From NCBI GenBank assembly GCA_027031265.1, contig JALVRO010000141.1:1-39106 (forward strand): a DNA stretch of 39,106 nucleotides, in the 5' to 3' direction. The notes beneath the pieces were generated by a model that did no database searches, was not told the DNA's origin, and saw nothing but the letters and a program-made list of their open reading frames with translations. The position numbers were made by a program, and so were the translations under genes. This stretch comes from Bacteroidales bacterium. GTDB lineage: Bacteria > Bacteroidota > Bacteroidia > Bacteroidales > S143-33. Positions within the stretch are counted from its first letter, which is position 1. Each line of letters begins with the position of its first letter. Of the stretch, positions 8,873 through 17,730 are shown piece after piece.

Positions 8873-9202
8873 GATCTCGGATTTTATTTTTTTGAGTACA
8901 GAAATTTAGGAAATTTAATTTAAATTATCTAATAAGTATAAACAGTAAGCTCCATAGAAAGTAAACTTTGCAAAAGAGGTAATAAATTTTCGAAGTATTA
9001 AAAACCTTTAAGGTCGCATTATTGCATCCAACCTTCCTGGAAGTGTACTGGATAGGATTTTGGAGAAGATAAAAAAATATTTCAAAAGGCCTGAAATAGA
9101 ATAGAGATAGTTTGTTAAATCAAAAACAATCATTAACTTTGCACGGCAATAAATTACACAATATATTGTCTAACTAAGTAAAAATCAAAAACAAATACAG
9201 TT
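8873..9202. other. divergent intergenic region between FG-GAP gene and rpsA
   Basis: These 330 bases hold the strong rpsA promoter at 9111-9141 and presumably a minus-strand promoter for the FG-GAP gene, for which I could not find a perfect -7 box. A nested hairpin at 9026-9053 (ATCCA/TGGAT outside, CTTCC/GGAAG inside) lies upstream of the predicted rpsA transcript, so it is not a leader element. No coding potential was seen. Confidence 0.5.
9111..9141 (+). promoter_or_regulatory. Bacteroidota consensus promoter of rpsA
   Basis: TTTG (9111-9114), a 19-base spacer and TAACTTTG (9134-9141) match the Bacteroidota -33/-7 consensus exactly. Transcription would begin near 9147, giving a leader of about 55 bases before the rpsA ATG. 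Confidence 0.82.
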
Positions 9203-11140
9203 ATGGCAGAAAAAAATTTAACACCAGAAGAAGAAAACTTGCGCGAGATCTCCGAGGAGAAAATCCAGGAAGAGCTTCGCGAGCGCCAGGAAATGGCAAA
9301 AATCAGGGGCGAGGAAGAAGTAGAGAGCGATGCTGAGGATGCCTCTGAGATAAAGAAAGAACTTTTGAAAGAGGAAGAAGCGCAGGTTATGAATGCTTCA
9401 ACTCTGGATTTTGACTGGGATTCAGTGTCAAAGAGGAGCACAGTTTATAAGGGTGAAAAGCTCAAGGAACTTGAGGAAAAGTACAAGACATCACTTCGCA
9501 CTTTCCAGGAAGGTGATATTGTAACAGGTAAGATTGTAAATATTACTGACCGTGAGGTAGTTGTAAATATTGGTTATAAATCAGAAGGAGTTGTTCCGTT
9601 GAATGAGCTTCGGTATAATCCAGACATAAAGGTTGGAGATGAAATTGATGTTTATATAGAGAAGCTGGAGGATGCAGATGGTCAGTTGAAACTTTCGCAC
9701 AAGAAGGCCCGCTTGCTCAAGGCGTGGGATAAGATTAATGAGGTATACAAGACAGGAGAAGTTGTTAAAGGATATATTAAGTGCCGCACAAAGGGTGGTA
9801 TGATTGTCGACTTGTGGGGAATCGAATGTTTCTTGCCAGGTTCACAGATTGATGTTAAGCCTATTCGTGACTATGATGCTTTTGTAGGTCAGTGGATGGA
9901 CTTCAAAGTAGTACGTGTTAATCCTGAGTTTAAGAACGTAGTTGTTTCACACAAGGCAATCATAGAGGAAGAGCTCGAAGAACGTAAGAAGGAAATTATC
10001 AGCCAGCTAGAGCGTGGTCAAGTTCTTGAGGGTACTGTTAAGAATATCACATCTTACGGTGTGTTTATGGATCTTGGTGGTGTTGACGGTTTGATTCACA
10101 TTACAGACCTGAGCTGGGGCCGCATCAATCATCCAAGTGAGCTTGTACAGCTTGACCAGAAATTGCAGGTAGTAGTTCTGGACTTTGATGAGGAGAAGAA
10201 ACGTATTGCATTAGGACTCAAGCAGCTTCAGCCACATCCATGGGAGAGCCTTGATCCAAATCTGAAAGAAGGTGATGTAGTAGAGGGTAAAGTTGTAGCA
10301 GTTACAGACTTTGGTGCATTTGTAGAGATTCAGCCAGGTGTAGAAGGTCTGGTACACGTAAGTGAGATGACCTGGTCTACCCATCCACGCAATCCTCATG
10401 AGCTAGTTAAGGTAGGTGATGTTGTTAAGGCAAAGATTATTAGCCTTGACCGTGAGGAGCGTCGTATGTCATTGAGCTTCAAGCAGCTTAAACCAGATCC
10501 ATGGGAGAAGATCGAGGAGAAATATCCTATAGGTTCAAAACATGTTGGTAAGGTACGTGCTTTTACAAGTTTTGGTGTTTTTGTAGAGCTAGAGGAAGGT
10601 GTTGATGGTCTGATTCATATATCAGATTTGAGCTGGACAAAGAAGATTAATCACCCAGCTGAGTTCACACAGATTGGCAATGATATAGAAGTTGTTGTTA
10701 TAAACATTGACAAGGAGCATCGCCGTCTTGGTTTGAGTCACAAGGCAGTAGAGGAGAATCCGTGGGATGTTTATGAAACAATTTTCAAGAAGAATGATAT
10801 TTTCCAGGGAATTATTACCAAGATAGATGACAAGACAGCTACAGTAATGTTGCTTCCTTATGGTGTGGAGGCAGTAGCAGATATTAGCCACTTGCAGAAA
10901 GAAGATGGTACAACAGCAAAGGTGGATGAGAAACTTCCATTTAAGGTAATAGAGTTTTCAAAGGCTGCAAAGCGTATTGTTGTTTCACACCGCAAGGTAT
11001 GGGAAGATGCCAAGAAAGTAGAAGAAGGTATCGATGTTGATGAGCTCAAGAAGAAGATAGAGACAACGCTCGGAGATCTGGAAGCTTTGCAGGAGCTCAA
11101 GAAGCAGATGGAGAATGGAGAAGATAAGCAGGCAGAATAA
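9203..11140 (+). CDS. rpsA: 30S ribosomal protein S1
   Basis: The ribosomal mRNA-binding protein that helps unfold and deliver mRNA to the 30S subunit. The 645 residues comprise a Glu-rich, coiled N-terminal extension (about 1-95) and six S1 OB-fold repeats at about 103-170, 187-253, 272-342, 357-428, 444-514 and 530-600. Repeats 3 to 5 carry the clear signature GxFVxLxxGVxGLxHxS (for example VDGLIHITDLSW and VEGLVHVSEMTW). Repeats 1, 2 and 6 are more diverged, which is usual for S1. The acidic extension and total length are typical of Bacteroidota S1, in which weak Shine-Dalgarno use makes S1 especially important. A consensus promoter precedes it and a strong terminator follows, so it is a single-gene unit. 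Confidence 0.97.
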   Translation: MAEKNLTPEEENLREISEEKIQEELRERQEMAKIRGEEEVESDAEDASEIKKELLKEEEAQVMNASTLDFDWDSVSKRSTVYKGEKLKELEEKYKTSLRTFQEGDIVTGKIVNITDREVVVNIGYKSEGVVPLNELRYNPDIKVGDEIDVYIEKLEDADGQLKLSHKKARLLKAWDKINEVYKTGEVVKGYIKCRTKGGMIVDLWGIECFLPGSQIDVKPIRDYDAFVGQWMDFKVVRVNPEFKNVVVSHKAIIEEELEERKKEIISQLERGQVLEGTVKNITSYGVFMDLGGVDGLIHITDLSWGRINHPSELVQLDQKLQVVVLDFDEEKKRIALGLKQLQPHPWESLDPNLKEGDVVEGKVVAVTDFGAFVEIQPGVEGLVHVSEMTWSTHPRNPHELVKVGDVVKAKIISLDREERRMSLSFKQLKPDPWEKIEEKYPIGSKHVGKVRAFTSFGVFVELEEGVDGLIHISDLSWTKKINHPAEFTQIGNDIEVVVINIDKEHRRLGLSHKAVEENPWDVYETIFKKNDIFQGIITKIDDKTATVMLLPYGVEAVADISHLQKEDGTTAKVDEKLPFKVIEFSKAAKRIVVSHRKVWEDAKKVEEGIDVDELKKKIETTLGDLEALQELKKQMENGEDKQAE

Positions 11141-11160
11141 ATTTTAAAATAAAACGTTTT

Positions 11161-11194
11161 AAAAGCGGATGGCCACGGGGCATCCGCTTTTTTA
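11161..11194 (+). terminator. rho-independent terminator of rpsA
   Basis: AAAAGCGGATG and CATCCGCTTTT form a perfect 11-bp stem with a nine-base GC-rich loop, followed by further T residues. It is 20 bases after the rpsA stop. Confidence 0.93.
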
Positions 11195-11210
11195 TTAGTG
11201 GTAAGTTTTG

Positions 11211-11218
11211 TATTTTTG
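11211..11218 (+). promoter_or_regulatory. -7 promoter element upstream of the 669-aa secreted protein gene
   Basis: TATTTTTG fits TAnnTTTG and lies 25 bases ahead of the ATG, directly after the rpsA terminator. No good TTTG is found at -33, so the assignment rests on the -7 box and position. Confidence 0.45.
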
Positions 11219-11243
11219 GTAAAAAAGTAAAAACAAGACAATT

Positions 11244-13253
11244 ATGAAGCGTTTGTTATTGTTAAGCATAATATTATTGTCGTGGAGGTGTCTATTTTCA
11301 CAGGAGTATGTCAAGGCAGTGAAATTAGGTACTATACGCACAGATTTTGAGTTCACCCCAGAGTGGCAATATATATCATCGGATCTGTATTTGTTTAATA
11401 CGGATAAGTTTGCAGATATTCTCAATCAGGTATTGACGGGTAAGAAGAAGAGTTTGTTTAGGCGCAATCGTCTGGAGCTGAAGAATATTTTGATAACCAT
11501 GAATCTGCAGGGACTAAAGGGATATGAAAAGATAACTTTTCCTTTATACAATTTTGTGGTGAGTAAGGATGAAGAAGGCAATGTTAAGGTCAATACAGAG
11601 ACTAATGAGGTTATAAGGATAATAGATAATTATCCAGCACCATCTGTTAATGATTTTATTACGGCCAAGGTGGATGTGAAGGTTATTACCAAGGATGATG
11701 AGGTAAAAGTGTATAAGCTAGCGGCCAGCCAGCTTGAGACAATAGCTAATGTGGTGACCAATCCATCGACAGCTGTTATTAAGCTCGTAGGCGAGTTTGG
11801 AAAGATGATACAGGCAGCTGCTGATGAGAAAGAGTATCACTTTACTTCTACGATAAGGATTTATGAGAATGATAATTTTAACCAGCGTTTACATTCAATA
11901 GTAGTGTTTGTGTTTTTGCCCAGTCAGCTAAAGGATGAGAAAGTAAAGGTTGATTTGTCGGAGCTGGATAGTGCACTGAAGGATACAAGTATGGTGATAA
12001 ACCGTAAGTTTTTGCACAAGTATGTGAAGGTCAAGAAGTATCCTTATGTTGTGATTGTTAATTATAAGTCCAAATACATACCTGATGTGCCAGAAGAGAT
12101 TGATTTTGATGTATTAAAGGCTAGAGAGTCAAAACTTAGTCTTGATTTATCCAAAGGTGTGATTAACAAGGAGATATATGAGTTAGAGAAAGAACTTCTG
12201 GAGTATTTGAAGCTTTATGCACAATTTCAGATGGATTTGAATAATTATTTATTGAATCTGGAGAATAAGACCACAGAGGACTTTTCGAAATTTTATTATT
12301 ATCTGGTACGTGATTACTGGAGGATGAAGAATTATTACAAGATAGTCAGCCAGGCCAGGAAGGATAACAAGATTTACCAGGATGAGTTTAAGTCTTTGTA
12401 TGACAAGTTTATGATGAGGGTAAACATGCATCTGGATCAGAACAGCAATCTCCAGAAGATACGTACGCTTGTTGAGACTTTATATTATCTGGAGAACACG
12501 CCAGAGCACAGAATACCGATGGATAGTAATAGTATAGAGGGTTATTTAACCAAGCTTTATGGGGTGCCGTTGCCAGAGAGTGAGAATAACACACCTGTCA
12601 TGCAGGTTTTGAATAAGTGGGTTAATAAGCTGGAGTCTTATCAATATGATCACGTGTATGCAAGACGTTTTGCCAGTTTGCGGCTCTTGCCAGTCAATTC
12701 AGAGTCATACAAAAAGATCATAAAGGCCCAAAGGGAGTATAGTCTGACACAATGCCATAGGTGTAAAGACAGTCTCAATGCTATAGTTTCTGGTTTTCAG
12801 GTTAAATATGAAAAATATCAGCTAGCCAAGGCAAAGAGCGAATTTGACAAGGTAAAAGCAGATGCAAAGGTTGCGATGATAGGTATAACAAAGCGTCTTA
12901 GCTGTATACGTCAGAAACTGAGAGAATATCCAGGAGCTAAGCCAGAGTATCTTCAGCTTATCGAACAGGATGCTGTGAAACTGGATGACCAGAGGCAGGC
13001 TTTGTTGGCCTCTTTGAATAAGAATTATGTTTTCACATCTGTGGATGAGATCAGGGAGGTCACCTCAGATATACATAGTAGTCTGGAGAATTTGCAGACA
13101 GATATAGAAAGCTTGTGTAAGCAAGAGCCGCAGGTATGTGACTGCACCAGACCATGGGAGGGCATAAACAGACAAGTGGATACACTGCAGCATAAGCCTC
13201 AGGTAGATAGTACACAGACCACAGGCAAGGGTGCTAAGCCGGAAAAATTGTAA
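11244..13253 (+). CDS. secreted protein of unknown function, 669 aa
   Basis: I do not recognise this family. The protein has a Sec signal peptide (about residues 1-19, ending FSQ, no lipobox). A mixed alpha/beta N-terminal half (about 20-290) is followed by a long helical, Lys/Glu-rich C-terminal half with coiled-coil character (about 300-630). Four cysteines cluster near the C-terminus (SLCKQEPQVCDC), with a separate CHRC pair near residue 505-515; these could form disulfides in the periplasm. The tail is Thr/Gln/Lys-rich and disordered, and there is no T9SS domain. The start follows a -7 promoter box after the rpsA terminator. The aroE gene begins 10 bases after the stop, so the two are probably cotranscribed, which does not by itself suggest a metabolic role. 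Confidence 0.85.
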   Translation: MKRLLLLSIILLSWRCLFSQEYVKAVKLGTIRTDFEFTPEWQYISSDLYLFNTDKFADILNQVLTGKKKSLFRRNRLELKNILITMNLQGLKGYEKITFPLYNFVVSKDEEGNVKVNTETNEVIRIIDNYPAPSVNDFITAKVDVKVITKDDEVKVYKLAASQLETIANVVTNPSTAVIKLVGEFGKMIQAAADEKEYHFTSTIRIYENDNFNQRLHSIVVFVFLPSQLKDEKVKVDLSELDSALKDTSMVINRKFLHKYVKVKKYPYVVIVNYKSKYIPDVPEEIDFDVLKARESKLSLDLSKGVINKEIYELEKELLEYLKLYAQFQMDLNNYLLNLENKTTEDFSKFYYYLVRDYWRMKNYYKIVSQARKDNKIYQDEFKSLYDKFMMRVNMHLDQNSNLQKIRTLVETLYYLENTPEHRIPMDSNSIEGYLTKLYGVPLPESENNTPVMQVLNKWVNKLESYQYDHVYARRFASLRLLPVNSESYKKIIKAQREYSLTQCHRCKDSLNAIVSGFQVKYEKYQLAKAKSEFDKVKADAKVAMIGITKRLSCIRQKLREYPGAKPEYLQLIEQDAVKLDDQRQALLASLNKNYVFTSVDEIREVTSDIHSSLENLQTDIESLCKQEPQVCDCTRPWEGINRQVDTLQHKPQVDSTQTTGKGAKPEKL

Positions 13254-13263
13254 TATTTTATAA

Positions 13264-14037
13264 ATGAAGGTCACAACAAAACTTATTGGACTGATTGGTT
13301 TTCCTCTGGAGCATTCTTTTTCGGAGCGGTATTTCAATGAGCGTTTTGCACGTCTGGGGTATGATTTTATAGAATACAGGAATTTTCCCCTGGAGGATAT
13401 AGAGGAATTGCCAGAGCTCCTGGAGTTGATACCAGAGATTTGTGGGCTCAATGTGACGAGTCCACACAAGCGAAGTGTGCTAAAATTTTTGAATGAGGTA
13501 GAGTCTGAGGCAGAGCAGGTTGGTTCTGTTAATACGATAACAATCAGGCGAGGAGACGATGGATTGTGGCTAAAGGGTTATAACACAGACATTGTTGGTT
13601 TTGAAAAGAGTTTCGTACCACTGTTGGAGCCGCACCACACCGCTGCACTAATATTAGGAACGGGTGGTGCGGCTCGTGCAGTGGCTTTTGTCCTCAGGAA
13701 GTTGGGTATTGAATATCGTTTTGTGTCCAGGCATTTTAAGCCGGAGGATGCTTTGTTGTACTCGGATCTTGATATGGAGGTAATTAAGCAATTTAGTATA
13801 ATTATAAATGCTACGCCACTGGGTATGTATCCCAAGGTTGGGCTTTACCCTCCTATTCCTTATAAATATATCACTCAGAAACATTTGCTTTTTGACCTGG
13901 TATATAACCCAGAGCTAACGAAGTTTCTGGAATTTGGTAAAGAAAGAGGGGCTAAGATAAGCAATGGATTGCAAATGCTGTATGAACAGGCAGATGCAGC
14001 ATGGGAGATTTTTAGTCGTTGTGGTTGTGTGGATTAA
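13264..14037 (+). CDS. aroE: shikimate dehydrogenase (NADP+)
   Basis: Reduces 3-dehydroshikimate to shikimate with NADPH in the chorismate pathway, in the cytoplasm. The 257-residue protein shows the substrate-binding segment HSFS (residues 17-20). NVTSPHK carries catalytic K69, GSVNT carries N90, and YNTD carries D109. The nucleotide-binding loop GTGGAARA follows at about 132-139. INATPLGMYP and the C-terminal NGLQMLYEQADAAWE are also conserved. It follows the large secreted-protein gene by 10 bases. Its stop overlaps the stop of the convergent sensor gene through the shared bases TTAA, leaving no room for a terminator between them. Confidence 0.95.
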   Translation: MKVTTKLIGLIGFPLEHSFSERYFNERFARLGYDFIEYRNFPLEDIEELPELLELIPEICGLNVTSPHKRSVLKFLNEVESEAEQVGSVNTITIRRGDDGLWLKGYNTDIVGFEKSFVPLLEPHHTAALILGTGGAARAVAFVLRKLGIEYRFVSRHFKPEDALLYSDLDMEVIKQFSIIINATPLGMYPKVGLYPPIPYKYITQKHLLFDLVYNPELTKFLEFGKERGAKISNGLQMLYEQADAAWEIFSRCGCVD

Positions 14038-16787
14038 GGACTGATGAGCATGTAAATTTTAATGTTTTTCTTGTTTTCGTCCTGCAGGAAGAAATGGATT
14101 GTTAGCTTGATAGCATTGCCATCTTTTCTGAGGAACTGGTATGAGTCACTGATTTCTTTGTGTTCGAGGGCAAGCTTGAAGTTGTTGTAAAATTTGGCTT
14201 TTTCGGTCTGAAGAATATAGTTTTCGAAAGGTTTGTTTAGCATTTCTTCGGGTGTGTAGTTTAGTATTTCTGCTATCCATGTGTTAACTTCTATTATTTT
14301 CTTGCTACGGTTAAGTACTATACGGCCAGTGGTTTTGTCATACAGGTTTAGCAGGAATTCAAACTGTTTCTTTTGTTTTTCGAATTCTTCTTTTTCTTTT
14401 CGTAGTTTTCTTTCCTCACGGCGCAATATACGAGTTTCTTTACTAATTTCTTTTACCTGGATACGTAGCTGGCGTTCGAGCATCCTGGCTTCAGTGATAT
14501 CAATAGCAATGAATAGTACTTTTATAATGTTGTTGGATGTATCTCGGATAGCTACTAGGTATTGCTGCATCCAGATGGTTTGTTCCTCTTTCAGGGTTAT
14601 TGATTCTTCTGTGCTTATGATTTTACCTGAGAGCATCTGCTCCCATTTTTCTTTGTATTTGGGGTTTAGGATGTCAAAGCCAGTGAATTCGCTTATATAT
14701 TTACCTACGAAAAAACTGTTAGCTTTTTCATAAAGAGAGGCTAGTTTGTCATTGACAGATAGGATTTTCCCATTTTCATCCAGCTCTACCCGATAAGCGA
14801 ATTGGTCTATCAGATTGAGTGTGGTATTGTATTCTTTTTCGAGGTTTTTGTATTGTGTGTTCAGAGTGGATAGCTGTTGTATTTTTTCCTGGAGTTCTTT
14901 TTGTTGTTGTTTGAATTGTTCTGTTTGTTGTTCATATCGTTTGAGCAAGTGCTCTGTTTCTTGCGCTACTTTCCAGGATGAGAGGTTAGCGCTAATATGT
15001 CCGGCTATTTCTTTGAGGAATTCGAGCTGGTATTGTTCGAGTTTTTTAAAGGAGTCTATTTCCATAGCTCCAATGAGGAGGTTGTTGTAAATGAGAGGAA
15101 CCAGCACAATGGCATTGGGCTTGACCTGTCCCAGAGCAGATGTGATTATTTGATAATTTTCTTCAATATTTTCAATATATAAGATTTCGGGTGTTTTGTA
15201 TAGTTTGGCAAAGAGTCCTGCAGAGGCTGGTACTTTTCTGTCTATTATTTTTTCTTCATTGAAGGCATAGCAGGCTATGAGTGTGAAGTAAGGTTGCTGG
15301 TCCTGCTCATCTTGTTCGAGGATAAACAGTCCACCCTGGAATGCATCAAGGTATTCCACGCCAGCTTTGATGATCTGGAAACTCCATTTGGATAGTTCTT
15401 CTTCCCTGTGGCTAAGTATGTTAATGAATTTTTCTATTCCAGCGTTACGCCATGCGCGGATTCGTTCCTCTTGCTCGCGTTTTTCTATGTCTTTATGAAC
15501 GTTCTGCAGATGCTCACGAATTTTCAAGAGGTTGTATCCGAGTATATCGCTGTTAGAGATAGGTGTGAATTGGTATTGGTAGTTGCCTTTGGATAGCTCA
15601 GCAGCAAAGGCAGTGTATTTCTTAAAATTGTCAATAAGATGATTATAGACTTTTTCCAGGGCAATATAATTATCGCCTTTGATATCGATTTTTTCGCCGA
15701 TAGTACCGAGTGAAAGCTGTTCCAGTCGCTTACGTACATTATTTATTTTCTGAAGGATAAGATTTTCTATGATAAGGATGAAGATAAGCGAGATAATTAA
15801 AGAAAGGAAGACTGCGATGATGTAATAGGTCTTGAATTTTTGTGTATAATTGTAAAAGTCATCTTTATAAAGGGAAATGGCCAGGAAATAGCCATATTGT
15901 GGCATGTATTTAACGTAGAGGATTTTTTGTTGGCCAGAGGCAGTTTCAGGCCATCGGTATTCTATCTTGAGTATGTTTTTGGTATTTTTAGCAGAAAAGA
16001 TTCGATAAAAAATATTTGTGTTTTTGATGTTTTCGCCTTCGAGCAAAGGATGCAATAGAAGGTTGCCTTGTTCGTCGATAAGCACAGGGTAACCTTTATT
16101 GAGGTAAACTTGTGATTCGAAGAAAGTTTTAAATTTTTCGGAAAACCACTGGTCATTGAGCAAGAGGATAGCGCCTTTTATGTTTTTTCCCAGGAAGATT
16201 GGCACAATACCCAATTTATAGATATTGTCTTTGATCTTGATTTTTTCGACAAATGTTTGTTTGTTTTCTATGTAGAGTGCTACTTCTGAGTTGTTTGGGA
16301 AATAGTATTTACTACCATGACGTTTGAGGTCATCGATATCTGAGAAGGTGACCACATATCCATCCTCGAATTTTTGCACAATAGCTATAGGAGTGTTACT
16401 GAGGAATTTGATGTATTTAACGAAATTCTCATCTATTGGTCTGCCCTGGATAAGTATAGGTGAAAGGATAGCAATATTTTCTTCCTGTGTGTTGATATTA
16501 ATAACAGGGATCTGAGTGCGGATATGTTGCTCAGAGATTGTCTGGCTATTGATGTAGTTGTTAATGATTTTAATCCTATAGAGGAATTGCTTATTGGCCT
16601 GCTCCTCCTGGTCAATGATGAGGTTTTCGAGGGTACTGAGGTCTTTCTTGACAGTGGTTTCTATAAAGTCGATAACAATGTCGTTTGTTTTGTTGTATAA
16701 AAAACTCGCTATCAGTGCAAAAAAGATGATAAGAACGATAATGGATACCAGTAATATTCTATTAATAAAACGTCCGATCATGAACAA
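14034..16787 (-). CDS. membrane sensor with Cache-like, GAF and two PAS domains, no output domain
   Basis: A 917-residue membrane protein. TM1 is at about residues 8-30. A large extracytoplasmic double-Cache-like region (about 31-315) contains typical strands such as YPVLIDEQGNLLLHP and ILYVKYMPQYGYFLAISLY. TM2 lies at about 320-345 and is followed by a HAMP-like helical linker. A GAF domain follows (about 460-605), then a Gln/Glu-rich coiled coil (about 610-655). PAS1 (about 656-766) ends in IAIDITEARML; a second, strongly charged coiled coil leads to PAS2 (about 811-917). The protein ends inside or just after PAS2: no histidine kinase, GGDEF, EAL, cyclase, phosphatase or MCP signalling domain is visible. 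It may pass signals to a partner protein. The start could also be the second ATG, two codons in. Confidence 0.85.
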   Translation of the reverse strand: MFMIGRFINRILLVSIIVLIIFFALIASFLYNKTNDIVIDFIETTVKKDLSTLENLIIDQEEQANKQFLYRIKIINNYINSQTISEQHIRTQIPVININTQEENIAILSPILIQGRPIDENFVKYIKFLSNTPIAIVQKFEDGYVVTFSDIDDLKRHGSKYYFPNNSEVALYIENKQTFVEKIKIKDNIYKLGIVPIFLGKNIKGAILLLNDQWFSEKFKTFFESQVYLNKGYPVLIDEQGNLLLHPLLEGENIKNTNIFYRIFSAKNTKNILKIEYRWPETASGQQKILYVKYMPQYGYFLAISLYKDDFYNYTQKFKTYYIIAVFLSLIISLIFILIIENLILQKINNVRKRLEQLSLGTIGEKIDIKGDNYIALEKVYNHLIDNFKKYTAFAAELSKGNYQYQFTPISNSDILGYNLLKIREHLQNVHKDIEKREQEERIRAWRNAGIEKFINILSHREEELSKWSFQIIKAGVEYLDAFQGGLFILEQDEQDQQPYFTLIACYAFNEEKIIDRKVPASAGLFAKLYKTPEILYIENIEENYQIITSALGQVKPNAIVLVPLIYNNLLIGAMEIDSFKKLEQYQLEFLKEIAGHISANLSSWKVAQETEHLLKRYEQQTEQFKQQQKELQEKIQQLSTLNTQYKNLEKEYNTTLNLIDQFAYRVELDENGKILSVNDKLASLYEKANSFFVGKYISEFTGFDILNPKYKEKWEQMLSGKIISTEESITLKEEQTIWMQQYLVAIRDTSNNIIKVLFIAIDITEARMLERQLRIQVKEISKETRILRREERKLRKEKEEFEKQKKQFEFLLNLYDKTTGRIVLNRSKKIIEVNTWIAEILNYTPEEMLNKPFENYILQTEKAKFYNNFKLALEHKEISDSYQFLRKDGNAIKLTIHFFLQDENKKNIKIYMLISP

Positions 16788-16884
16788 AAAAATTTTTCTT
16801 AGTTCTTATCCCGTATAGGCAAGCGTAAGTTCGTAGTTTTTTTGATAAAATTAAAAAGAAAAATGGATTTTTCAATAAAAATTT

Positions 16885-16892
16885 TATTTTTG
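16885..16892 (+). promoter_or_regulatory. -7 promoter element of the parAB operon
   Basis: TATTTTTG matches TAnnTTTG and lies 33 bases before the parA ATG. The corresponding -33 position is degenerate (AATG). It lies between the divergent sensor gene and parA. Confidence 0.5.
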
Positions 16893-16925
16893 CCTATAAA
16901 AGGAAAAGAGTAAACAAATTTAATC

Positions 16926-17711
16926 ATGGGCAAAGTAATTGCTATCGCCAACCAGAAAGGCGGTGTTGGTAAGACTACCACAGCTATTAACCTTGGTGCC
17001 AGTCTGGCAGTCCTGGAGAAAAAAGTTTTGATTATAGATGCTGATCCCCAGGCAAATGCGACATCGGGGTTGGGATATGATCCTAAGACTATAGAAAAAA
17101 GTATTTATGAATGCATTATCGAAGATTCTGATCCAAATGATTTTATTATTCATGTGGAGGAGCTGGAAGGACTGGACCTGCTGCCTTCTCATATAGATCT
17201 GGTTGGAGCAGAGATCGAAATGCTAAATTTCCCTGAGAGGGAAAAAGTCTTTAAGCGAATCATTGAAAAAATAACCACACCTTATGATTACATTTTCATT
17301 GACTGTTCGCCATCGCTGGGGCTTTTGACATTGAATGCTTTGACAGCAGCAGATTCTGTTATTATACCTGTTCAGTGCGAATATTTTGCTCTTGAGGGAT
17401 TGGGTAAACTTCTTAACACCATTAAGTTGGTGCAGAACACTCTAAATCCAGATCTGCAGATTGAGGGCTTTTTGATGACAATGTATGATCCTCGTTTGAA
17501 GCTAGCAAACCAGGTAGTAGAAGAGGTGAGGCGTCATTTCCAGGATATGGTCTTTGATACTATTATTCAGCGTAATATTCGTATTACAGAGGCTCCAAGT
17601 CATGGTCGTCCAGTGATTCTTTATGATGCAAAGTCTAAGGGTGCGTTGAATTATTTGAATCTGGCAGAAGAGCTTATAAAGAGAAACGAGCAAGTAGCAG
17701 TTGAAGGTTAA
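16926..17711 (+). CDS. parA: chromosome partitioning ATPase ParA (Soj)
   Basis: A deviant Walker-type ATPase that moves ParB-parS complexes over the nucleoid to segregate replicated origins. The 261-residue protein begins with the deviant Walker A motif KGGVGKTT (residues 11-18). Walker A' (LIIDADPQANAT) and the Walker B-like YIFIDCSPSLG follow. It lacks the N-terminal helix-turn-helix of plasmid ParA proteins and has the length of chromosomal Soj. It heads a compact run of same-strand genes: parB starts 19 bases downstream and the following genes are spaced by 41 bases or less. A -7 promoter box precedes it. Confidence 0.96.
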   Translation: MGKVIAIANQKGGVGKTTTAINLGASLAVLEKKVLIIDADPQANATSGLGYDPKTIEKSIYECIIEDSDPNDFIIHVEELEGLDLLPSHIDLVGAEIEMLNFPEREKVFKRIIEKITTPYDYIFIDCSPSLGLLTLNALTAADSVIIPVQCEYFALEGLGKLLNTIKLVQNTLNPDLQIEGFLMTMYDPRLKLANQVVEEVRRHFQDMVFDTIIQRNIRITEAPSHGRPVILYDAKSKGALNYLNLAEELIKRNEQVAVEG

Positions 17712-17730
17712 ATAAAATCTCAATATAATC

